Of a stretch of DNA of 17,148 bases, positions 1 to 5,535 are shown piece after piece. Made by a program: the position numbers and the translations under genes. Source of the DNA: Hungatella sp. UBA3147. GTDB taxonomy: Bacteria > Bacillota > Clostridia > Lachnospirales > Lachnospiraceae. Within the stretch, counting starts at the first letter, position 1. Each line of letters opens with the position of its first letter. Under the pieces are notes generated by a model. The model worked only from the letters and a program-made list of their open reading frames with translations, was not told the origin of the DNA and ran no database searches. The stretch is taken from contig DEYX01000169.1 of the NCBI GenBank assembly GCA_002365025.1, forward strand, positions 1-17,148, given 5' to 3'.

Positions 1-150
1 AGGATTTGTTTTGAGGATCATGTTATAAGCGTCTTCGCCATTATCCGCTCTTCCAACTACGTGAAAATCCTCCTCTCCCTCCAGTATATCGTTCAGCAGA
101 TTCAATGTCTGCAGGTTATCATCCGCAATCGCAATACTAATTTCTGACAT
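1..150 (-). CDS. spo0A: Spo0A, sporulation response regulator (N-terminal 50 residues, cut by window edge)
   Basis: Master transcription regulator of sporulation entry, activated by phosphorylation of its receiver domain through the phosphorelay or direct kinases. Only the first 50 codons are present. They begin MSEISIAIADDN, and the ADDN acidic pair is the metal-binding pocket at the start of a CheY-like receiver. The phospho-accepting Asp, the rest of the receiver and the DNA-binding domain lie beyond the left edge. The ATG at 148-150 is preceded by an AGGAG ribosome binding site. Identification rests on the receiver start, which resembles Bacillus Spo0A, and above all on its place directly downstream of spoIVB in the same direction, the classic recN-spoIVB-spo0A order. 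A generic response regulator is unlikely given that context and the 0A box upstream. Confidence 0.93.
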   Translation of the reverse strand, partial: MSEISIAIADDNLQTLNLLNDILEGEEDFHVVGRADNGEDAYNMILKTNP

Positions 151-203
151 ATTGATACTCTCCTTCTGATTCTTCAAATATAGATTAAAACTAGTGTAAA
201 GCC

Positions 204-233
204 ATTATAGTCTTGCCCTGGCTTATGCCGCAA
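204..233 (-). promoter_or_regulatory. Putative sigma-A promoter of spo0A
   Basis: On the minus strand a perfect TATAAT (204-209) lies 18 bases from TTGCGG (228-233), about 55 bases upstream of the spo0A start. The -35 matches only moderately, so an activator may be needed; a 0A box sits just upstream. I did not find a convincing sigma-H promoter, which Bacillus spo0A uses as its second promoter. Confidence 0.5.
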
Positions 234-251
234 CGGGATTCTATCGCATTA

Positions 252-261
252 TTCGACAAAA
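252..261 (-). promoter_or_regulatory. 0A box (Spo0A binding site) upstream of spo0A
   Basis: The minus strand reads TTTTGTCGAA, an exact match to the Spo0A-P recognition sequence (core TGTCGAA). It lies 18 bases upstream of the putative -35 of spo0A. That placement fits autoregulation by Spo0A-P, known in Bacillus; the regulatory effect here is inferred. Confidence 0.7.
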
Positions 262-309
262 GGAACTGATTTTTAAGTTGATTTTAAAAGTATTTTTTTC
301 CTTTGTTAC

Positions 310-323
310 GTCGAAGGTCGAAA
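310..323 (+). promoter_or_regulatory. Tandem GTCGAA half-matches, possible weak 0A boxes
   Basis: Two GTCGAA hexamers (310-315 and 318-323) lie in direct orientation with an 8-base period, about 50-70 bases upstream of the perfect 0A box. Each lacks the leading T of the TGTCGAA core (they read CGTCGAA and GGTCGAA), so they could be low-affinity Spo0A sites or chance. Confidence 0.3.
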
Positions 324-620
324 AGGCTTACCCCGGTCCAAAACCCTGAAGGTCCTTTGATTCTCCACCGGTGTTGAAAATTGAAACTCCTTGTCGGCAA
401 AAAATTTCCGAAAATTTCCATCCCATGAATCTTATATTAGCACATTATAATTACCTTGAAAAGCACATTCTATAAAACATGTCAATTCTGCAACTTTATT
501 TTCTATATTTCGACTATTAAGAAAAAATATTTAAATTCATTTATTGTGAAATACTTCCGAAAATTTTCTGTTTTACCTAAATTTCGTTGTAATTATTATT
601 ATTTAATCAAAAATGTGAAA

Positions 621-664
621 AGAAAAGAACGGCGCCGTAAATTTTTACGATTCTGTTCTTTTCT
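621..664 (-). terminator. Rho-independent terminator of spoIVB
   Basis: A perfect 10-bp stem (621-630 with 655-664) encloses a second short stem (636-640 with 645-649) across a small internal loop. Read leftward, the hairpin starts 16 bases after the spoIVB stop and runs into a T-rich tract (TTTTCTTTTC). This separates spoIVB from spo0A transcription. Confidence 0.75.
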
Positions 665-680
665 CTCCTTGCCTTAGGAC

Positions 681-1955
681 TCAGTGATTGATCATGTTTT
701 CGATGAATATCCCATAACCTCTTGTTGAGTCCTGGATAAACACGTGGGTTACAGCTCCTATCAACTTTCCATCCTGTATAATCGGGCTTCCTGACATGCC
801 CTGCACGATTCCGCCGGTCAAAGCCAAAAGATCCGGGTCTGTGACCTTAATCACCATTCCCTTGCTTTTATGAGTGGTGGAATAATCCACACGCTGTATT
901 TCAATCTCATAATCCCTCACCTTTCCGGAAACATCGCTTCGGATGTAGGCCGTTCCCTTCTTCACATCCTGCCGGTAGCCAATGGGAATGGCATCCTGCA
1001 CCATGCTCTGTTTAAACCTGTCATTTACGTTTCCAAATATTCCTTCTTCTGTATTGGCGGTGATCGTTCCCAGGGTCGAACCTGGTCCATAATAAATGAT
1101 TCCGCTCATCACTCCCGGCTTTCCAAAGGTTCCCTTTTCAATTCCAAGAATCGCTGTCTCATAAAGGGCTCCATTGGTAATCTGAACCACATTGCCGGTA
1201 TCACTGTCGCTGATTCCATGACCCAATGCACCGAACTGTCCGTTCATGTCCACATAAGTCATGGTACCAATTCCCTGAGTGTCATCTCTGACCCAGACTC
1301 CCAGCTTGTAGGTTCCGTCTTCTGCTTCCGTGGGATTCATTTTTACATCAATGGATTCCCCGTTCCGTCTGATTTTCAGCATTGCTTCTGAGGCGCCTAT
1401 TTTGCTCAGCTCATTCATCAGAGTTTCCTTGTCCTTAAGAGGTGTTCCATTGATGGCTTCAATATAATCCCCTGATTGCAGTATCCCAAAAGCCGGCTCT
1501 ACTACCATTCCGTCCTTTTTTGTTACATCTCCGGTACCGATTACCATAATACCGTCGGATTTTAAGTAGATACCAATGGGTGTGCCGCAAGGAATGGCAT
1601 ACTTAGTATCTACTACATTCACCTGTATGTCCTTTAATTGGATCCATCCAAACAGCTTAAGCCCCAGCTTATAGCTTCCCTGGTTTTCCGAATATAAGGA
1701 AAATGGCTCATTTACCTGAAGATGGATCTTATCGGAAGGAATATTTGATCCATTATTTAAGACCACTTCCTCGCTGTCAGAAGACAGCGTCACATCAAAA
1801 GGCATGGAGAAATGAAACTGCTCTTCTTCTTGTGCAACGATATTTAACTTGTCGGGTATTACCCGCTTCATATAGAACCAGGAAAATCCGATGCAAAAGA
1901 TCAGGCTGACCCAGAACGCTCTTACTATAAATTTATGAAATTTATTTTTTCCCAT
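681..1955 (-). CDS. spoIVB: SpoIVB, sporulation serine peptidase (S55)
   Basis: Forespore-made PDZ serine protease secreted into the space between forespore and mother cell, where in Bacillus it cuts SpoIVFA to trigger pro-sigma-K processing. The 424-residue length is normal for the family. Residues about 14-29 form one hydrophobic N-terminal membrane anchor. A PDZ domain covers about 115-205, with FGILQSGDYI and the ING turn. The S55 peptidase domain follows, with His246 in GALGHGISD, Ser388 in GMSGSP and an Asp in VTDPD (373 or 375) completing the likely triad. The ATG follows AAGGAGG at 8 bases. It is monocistronic, between its own leader promoter and a terminator. In many clostridia the SpoIVFA/FB pathway differs, so the substrate is not certain here. 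Confidence 0.96.
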   Translation of the reverse strand: MGKNKFHKFIVRAFWVSLIFCIGFSWFYMKRVIPDKLNIVAQEEEQFHFSMPFDVTLSSDSEEVVLNNGSNIPSDKIHLQVNEPFSLYSENQGSYKLGLKLFGWIQLKDIQVNVVDTKYAIPCGTPIGIYLKSDGIMVIGTGDVTKKDGMVVEPAFGILQSGDYIEAINGTPLKDKETLMNELSKIGASEAMLKIRRNGESIDVKMNPTEAEDGTYKLGVWVRDDTQGIGTMTYVDMNGQFGALGHGISDSDTGNVVQITNGALYETAILGIEKGTFGKPGVMSGIIYYGPGSTLGTITANTEEGIFGNVNDRFKQSMVQDAIPIGYRQDVKKGTAYIRSDVSGKVRDYEIEIQRVDYSTTHKSKGMVIKVTDPDLLALTGGIVQGMSGSPIIQDGKLIGAVTHVFIQDSTRGYGIFIENMINH

Positions 1956-1978
1956 CTCGCATACCTCCTTAGGTGAAT

Positions 1979-2006
1979 GAAAGGAGACAATTTTTTTGCT
2001 CCTTTC
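1979..2006 (-). promoter_or_regulatory. Stem-loop in the spoIVB leader
   Basis: GAAAGGAG (1979-1986) and CTCCTTTC (1999-2006) form a perfect 8-bp inverted repeat around a 12-base AT-rich loop. It lies between the forespore-type -10 and the ribosome binding site, so depending on the exact start it would be at or near the 5' end of the mRNA. One arm (GAAAGGAG in the transcript) resembles a ribosome binding site but has no start codon in range. It has no proper T-run and is not an obvious terminator. Confidence 0.5.
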
Positions 2007-2007
2007 T

Positions 2008-2036
2008 TAGTATGTGAGAAATTAATTAAATCACAC
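2008..2036 (-). promoter_or_regulatory. Putative sigma-G/sigma-F promoter of spoIVB
   Basis: The minus strand has CATACTA (2008-2014), an exact fit to the forespore sigma -10 consensus CATNNTA, about 50 bases upstream of spoIVB. The matching -35 at 17 bases is only a partial match (GTGTG against GMATR). Bacillus spoIVB is transcribed by sigma-F and sigma-G, so the assignment agrees with known biology. Confidence 0.55.
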
Positions 2037-2055
2037 TGTCATATTTTAGTTGTAA

Positions 2056-2130
2056 CTATTTTCTTTCGGTGGCAGCTATTGCAATAAAATGGATAACTCT
2101 ATTAGCTTTATCATCAGCCTGACTGATCAT
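2056..2130 (-). CDS. Possible 24-residue small ORF or gene remnant
   Basis: A leftward ATG frame encodes MISQADDKANRVIHFIAIAA followed by TERK and a TAG stop. The composition looks protein-like (amphipathic, charged, no low complexity) and unlike the surrounding AT-rich spacer. The frame stays open for another 14 codons upstream of the ATG (including EFK just before it) until a TAA. No ribosome binding site precedes the ATG. That makes the tail of a decayed gene at least as likely as a functional small protein. I do not recognise a family. Confidence 0.2.
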   Translation of the reverse strand: MISQADDKANRVIHFIAIAATERK

Positions 2131-2371
2131 TTTAAATTCAATAATTTTATAAAAAGATGTGATGTTTATTCTTTATTTACTCTTATCATCTCCGTTTTTT
2201 CATTGATTAAACAATAAAAAATGATTTATAAGTATGCATAACGCATTGATGAAGTTAGCTTAGACAGGGGACTTTTTGCTGATTTTATTAGTTTTATTTC
2301 CTTTCTTTCCCGAGAGGTATCCCTTAACCCCTATTTCTTTTCTGTAAATAGATATTCGTTATAAAATTGTG

Positions 2372-2400
2372 TGGAATTATTTCAGGAATTATTGTATAAT
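2372..2400 (+). promoter_or_regulatory. Putative promoter of the ASCH/prenyltransferase-like pair
   Basis: A perfect TATAAT (2395-2400) lies 85 bases upstream of the ASCH gene. The hexamer 17 bases upstream, TGGAAT (2372-2377), is a weak -35. The resulting leader would be about 80 bases. It is the best match in this spacer, but the -35 is poor. Confidence 0.4.
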
Positions 2401-2485
2401 TTTCAAATAAATAAGAAGCTGATACGAAGTAATTTTGTATTTTGGGGTTTTAAAAATAACTTAAAGATGGGATAATTAAGATATC

Positions 2486-2926
2486 ATGAATGCAGAACAG
2501 ATGTGGGATAAATTTGTATTGAAAAATAAAATCGAAGGAACGGAATATCAATCATGGGCGTTTGGTGCTGTACCTGATGAACTGGCAGAATTAGTATTAA
2601 ATGGCATTAAAACCGGGACAGCCTCTGCGTATCCCATATATGAAGCAGAAAACGAAGCACTGCCAGAAGAAGGAGACTATAGCGTTATTCTCGACTCAAA
2701 GGATGAAGCGGTTTGTATTATTAAAACAACGAAAGTTTCCATCATCCCATTTCGGGAGGTAAGTGAAGAACATGCCGGGAAAGAAGGCGAAGGCGATGGT
2801 TCTTTGGAATATTGGAGAAACGTGCATGTTGAATTTTTCAGTAAAGAGATGTCTGAAAACGGAAAATTATTTGATGAAGATATGCCAGTCGTATGCGAGG
2901 AATTTGAATTAGTATATAGACCTTAA
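2486..2926 (+). CDS. ASCH-domain protein (YhfF-like)
   Basis: Small cytoplasmic protein of the ASCH superfamily, a beta-barrel fold related to PUA domains and generally thought to bind RNA or nucleotides; no specific reaction can be assigned from the sequence. The signature is GIKTGTASAYP at 40-50, where family members carry G-x-K-x-x-T. It is followed by the E-rich segment YEAENEALP, then EEGDYSVILD, TTKVSIIPF at 81-89 and EEHAGKEGEGDGSLEYW at 94-110. The length of 146 is typical of YhfF-like stand-alone members. The ATG has only a weak ribosome binding site (GATGGGA, about 15 bases upstream). The next gene starts 55 bases later on the same strand. The pair runs against every other gene here, and the codons look A/T-richer than in the recN-nusB block, so later acquisition is possible. 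Confidence 0.88.
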   Translation: MNAEQMWDKFVLKNKIEGTEYQSWAFGAVPDELAELVLNGIKTGTASAYPIYEAENEALPEEGDYSVILDSKDEAVCIIKTTKVSIIPFREVSEEHAGKEGEGDGSLEYWRNVHVEFFSKEMSENGKLFDEDMPVVCEEFELVYRP

Positions 2927-2968
2927 CGCTTGGATGAATGAAAAACTAATAAGCGGAATAACTGTTGT

Positions 2969-2973
2969 GGAGG
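2969..2973 (+). promoter_or_regulatory. Ribosome binding site deciding the start of the toroid protein
   Basis: GGAGG lies 8 bases before the ATG at 2982. The alternative in-frame ATG at 2934, eight bases after the ASCH stop codon, has no such site. The internal ATG is therefore preferred. Confidence 0.75.
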
Positions 2974-2981
2974 ACTATAAA

Positions 2982-3818
2982 ATGGCGGTGGAAAATCAAT
3001 ACTTATCAGATGTGGAAGCAATATTATCTCACAGGCATGACAATGGGGCTGACCTTTGGGCAACTCCCGATAAACGGCTTTTGAAAGGATCTCCGTTTTC
3101 GACTTTTGACAGCGTGCTTTTTTTATCGGAACTTGGAGTGCCGCCGGAAGATCCTGTTTTAAAAGCTGCTGCTGATTTAATTTTCAGCGTATGGCAGGAT
3201 GACGGGCGTTTTAAAATTTATCCCAAAGGCAGTATTTTACCATGTCAAACGGCAATAGCTGCCAATGTATTGTGTCATTTGGGGTATGTTTCCGATAGCA
3301 GAATTCAAACAACCTTCCGCCATTTTTTGGATACACAATACAAAGACGGAGGCTGGCGCTGCAATAAGTTTTCATATGGCCATGGGGAAGAAACGGAGTA
3401 TTCCAATCCAAAACCTACACTGAATGTGCTTGATGCCTTTCGTTTCAGCGACTATTTAAATAAAGAACAGGCGCTTGATCAAGCAGTAGAATTTCTGCTT
3501 GAACATTGGGTCATTCGCAAACCCATTGGTCCTTGTCATTATGGTATTGGAACTCTGTTTATGCAGGTTGAATATCCATTCCGCAATTACAATTTATTTG
3601 AATATGTCTATATTCTATCTTTTTATGATCGTGCAATAAATGATAGCCGTTTCCTGGAAGCATTTGAATGTTTGAAAACAAAAACAGTTGACGGCCAGAT
3701 CATCGTTGAGCGGGTGGTCCCTAAGTTGGCAAAACTCACTTTCTGTAAAAAGGGAGCGCCAAGCGAATTAGCAACAAAACGTTATCATAAAATTTTAGAA
3801 AACCTCAATAAAAAATAA
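2982..3818 (+). CDS. Prenyltransferase/terpene-cyclase-like alpha-toroid protein, function unknown
   Basis: A 278-residue soluble protein with repeats like those of the prenyltransferase/squalene-hopene cyclase alpha-alpha toroid. The clearest is QYKDGGW at 119-125, a QW-type motif; a weaker one is WQDDGRF at 71-77. Between them come helical segments such as CQTAIAANVLCHLGY and PTLNVLDAFR. It is much shorter than true squalene-hopene cyclases (about 600 residues) and lacks their catalytic DxDD motif. It also shows no signal peptide or membrane segment. It may bind a hydrophobic or peptide ligand or be a structural relative; I cannot assign a substrate. The start at 2982 is chosen over 2934 because of the GGAGG at 2969-2973. 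It probably shares a transcript with the ASCH gene upstream. No terminator for rightward transcription is obvious downstream. Confidence 0.75.
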   Translation: MAVENQYLSDVEAILSHRHDNGADLWATPDKRLLKGSPFSTFDSVLFLSELGVPPEDPVLKAAADLIFSVWQDDGRFKIYPKGSILPCQTAIAANVLCHLGYVSDSRIQTTFRHFLDTQYKDGGWRCNKFSYGHGEETEYSNPKPTLNVLDAFRFSDYLNKEQALDQAVEFLLEHWVIRKPIGPCHYGIGTLFMQVEYPFRNYNLFEYVYILSFYDRAINDSRFLEAFECLKTKTVDGQIIVERVVPKLAKLTFCKKGAPSELATKRYHKILENLNKK

Positions 3819-3871
3819 TCATTACAGGCTGCCATTCTGAAAAAAAGAAAAGAGTGGAAGCGAATAAAAAG

Positions 3872-3917
3872 ATGCCGCAACCCTGCAAAAACATAGTGTT
3901 CATGCAGTTTGCGGCAT
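3872..3917 (-). terminator. Terminator for the leftward transcript ending with the YdcF-family gene
   Basis: A 9-bp perfect outer stem (3872-3880 with 3909-3917), a 5-bp inner stem (3883-3887 with 3903-3907) and a small AACA/TGTT tip form a strong hairpin. Read leftward it is followed by CTTTTTATTC, a proper U-tract. Read rightward there is no T-run, so it serves the leftward operon rather than the toroid-protein gene. Confidence 0.8.
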
Positions 3918-3985
3918 TACATGTCTGACGATGCAGAAAAATTCGAAAGCGGAAAATGAGCAGGCGAATAGAAAATCTCAGAAAA

Positions 3986-4780
3986 TCACCTTACTGACGC
4001 ATACAAAGGATCCGCTGTCCGAACCATATCAGCGTATTCTTTTTTCAATCCCTCAAAAGCATTTTCAACTTCTTTATGTATATCCACATGGGCAATAAAC
4101 CCTTTCCCTTTCGGCCCATATCCTTCTGCATTGTCTGACAATCGGGGAATCTCGCCCATTAACAGGGTTATATACCTGTCCATATCCCACATTCCCCATA
4201 TCTCTTCTTCAAAAGCAAGTTCCGAATCCCTCACAATCACATGTGCGCGGTAAATGGCATAATTTATGATAGTCACATCTTCAGCTACATATTTCCGGAG
4301 TCCTGCTTCCATTCGATGCTGCATAGATGCATCTTGTGCGAGTATTATTCTGTTGAAAGAAATGTTGTTTTCCTTTAGCAGTTCCAGAAGATATGTTATA
4401 TTGTTTCCGCAATTTGTAGAATTACATTCCAGAAAATCTGCCTTTAATCCATAACGGTGTTCGATATATGCTTCAAATATCTTTGCTTCCGGCAGACCGG
4501 CTGTTTCTATGTCAGGGAATTCTTCATGCATCTTAAGACGCAGGGTTTCCGTTGTATGACCTGCCCCGCCTGCAATGATGTATTTTTTTGCTATTCCCTT
4601 TTTCATTGCATGAGCCAGGATATCCCCACCGCAGAGAATGCTGCCTCCGAAAAGGACCATTACGTCTGCCTGTTCAATTCCATATTTTTTTCTCAGATAC
4701 TCTGATGTCAATGCAGGAACATCCCTCTTCCCACAAAATTCACCTAAAATATTTACACATTCCGCAATATATTCCTTCAA
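3986..4780 (-). CDS. YdcF/DUF218-family protein
   Basis: Probable cytoplasmic Rossmann-like protein of the DUF218 family. E. coli YdcF in this family binds S-adenosylmethionine, and others act on cell-envelope precursors; the role here is unknown. Visible signatures are DVMVLFGGSI at 39-48, YIIAGGAGHTT at 67-77, STNCGNNI at 121-128 (the position of the usual S-x-N-T-x-x-N) and IILAQDASMQHR at 145-156. There is no membrane segment, unlike SanA/ElyC-type relatives. The start is TTG at 4778-4780: an in-frame stop lies five codons upstream and AAAGGA sits about 7 bases before it, so no other start competes. It begins 34 bases after the DUF554 gene and is probably the last gene of the long leftward operon, ending at the 3872-3917 hairpin. 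Confidence 0.8.
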   Translation of the reverse strand: MKEYIAECVNILGEFCGKRDVPALTSEYLRKKYGIEQADVMVLFGGSILCGGDILAHAMKKGIAKKYIIAGGAGHTTETLRLKMHEEFPDIETAGLPEAKIFEAYIEHRYGLKADFLECNSTNCGNNITYLLELLKENNISFNRIILAQDASMQHRMEAGLRKYVAEDVTIINYAIYRAHVIVRDSELAFEEEIWGMWDMDRYITLLMGEIPRLSDNAEGYGPKGKGFIAHVDIHKEVENAFEGLKKEYADMVRTADPLYASVR

Positions 4781-4814
4781 TGATTTTTCCTTTCAATGCA
4801 TCAATGGACAGGTT

Positions 4815-5531
4815 CTAAGGAACAAAAGCAAAAGCCACTGCCAAAAATATGGCCGGTAGCAGATTGGCAACTTTTATCATCTTTCCCCAGATAAGATTCA
4901 TACCCACGCAAAAGATCAGGACGGAGCCGGTTAATGACAAATTAGACAGAGCCTGGGCCGTCATAATGGGTTCAATGAGTCTTGCCAGAAGGGTTATGGT
5001 TCCCTGAAACAAAGCTACCGGTATAGCCGAAAAGATGCACCCTTTTCCCAGGGAAACAGTCATAACCAGAATAATGATCAGATCCAGGAGAGCCTTGGCA
5101 GCTAAAATTGTATAATCACCTGAAATCCCATCCTTGATGGCGCCTACCACTGCCATGGCTCCGATGCAGACCGTAAGAGAGGCCGTTACAAATCCGTCTA
5201 CAAATTTTGCATCGCCGCTGCTGTTTGTTATTCTTTTTAGCCACTCTCCAAACCGCTCCATGGCTGATTCAATGTTCATCCACTCTCCAAGAAGTGATCC
5301 TATGAAAAACGATAGGATGAGCATCATTGTTCCCCTGCCGGCAAGCTCTCCCTGCCGGATGACCAGCATTTCTTCCATAACGCCTTCAATGCCAAGAAAC
5401 AGCACACATATTCCCGCTCCGCTCATCAGCGTGCGCTGGTAACGCTCTTCCATCTTCTTCCCAAAGAGAAGGCCTCCCAAGCCTCCTGCCGCAATCCCCG
5501 CCACATTTATCAGTGTTCCAAGTCCAATCAT
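4815..5531 (-). CDS. DUF554 integral membrane protein (YdfK-like)
   Basis: A 238-residue polytopic membrane protein of the DUF554 family, whose function is not established. Seven or eight hydrophobic stretches are visible, at about 4-23, 36-52, 66-82, 112-133, 141-160, 165-186, 197-213 and 220-236. The Gly-rich start (MIGLGTLINVAGIAAGGLGG) and GLLFGKK match the family. A soluble loop covers about 85-110. It follows recN by only 4 bases and uses a GGGAG ribosome binding site inside the recN end, so it is almost certainly co-transcribed and translationally coupled with recN. That coupling does not by itself imply a role in recombination. Confidence 0.87.
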   Translation of the reverse strand: MIGLGTLINVAGIAAGGLGGLLFGKKMEERYQRTLMSGAGICVLFLGIEGVMEEMLVIRQGELAGRGTMMLILSFFIGSLLGEWMNIESAMERFGEWLKRITNSSGDAKFVDGFVTASLTVCIGAMAVVGAIKDGISGDYTILAAKALLDLIIILVMTVSLGKGCIFSAIPVALFQGTITLLARLIEPIMTAQALSNLSLTGSVLIFCVGMNLIWGKMIKVANLLPAIFLAVAFAFVP

Positions 5532-5535
5532 GTTC

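Larger units (their letters stand above)
151..680. other. spoIVB-spo0A intergenic region, 530 bases
   Basis: No convincing gene. It holds the spo0A ribosome binding site, a putative promoter, 0A-like boxes and the spoIVB terminator. The 12-mer TTCCGAAAATTT occurs twice (406-417 and 555-566) in the same orientation. The rest, roughly 430-610, is very AT-rich without a recognisable signal. A 73-codon rightward frame there has low-complexity composition and looks fortuitous. Confidence 0.6.
1956..2485. other. AT-rich spacer between spoIVB and the rightward gene pair
   Basis: Divergent intergenic region of 530 bases. It holds the spoIVB promoter and leader on its left and a putative promoter for the rightward pair on its right. 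The middle (about 2040-2390) is very AT-rich. Apart from a short leftward frame at 2056-2130 it shows no recognisable gene, and I found no target-site duplication or IS end that would mark an insertion. Confidence 0.5.

Noticed and set aside
456..677. A 73-codon rightward frame between spo0A and spoIVB
   Set aside because: Low-complexity, Phe/Lys/Tyr-rich translation in AT-rich DNA; it runs through the spoIVB terminator and has no ribosome binding site.
870..1391. A 173-codon rightward frame inside spoIVB
   Set aside because: Antisense to a well-conserved gene with clear motifs; no family resemblance.
2190..2345. Possible IS end or terminator in the AT-rich spacer (GGGG/CCCC and T6/A6 pairings)
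   Set aside because: The pairings are short and imperfect, with no transposase fragment or target duplication.
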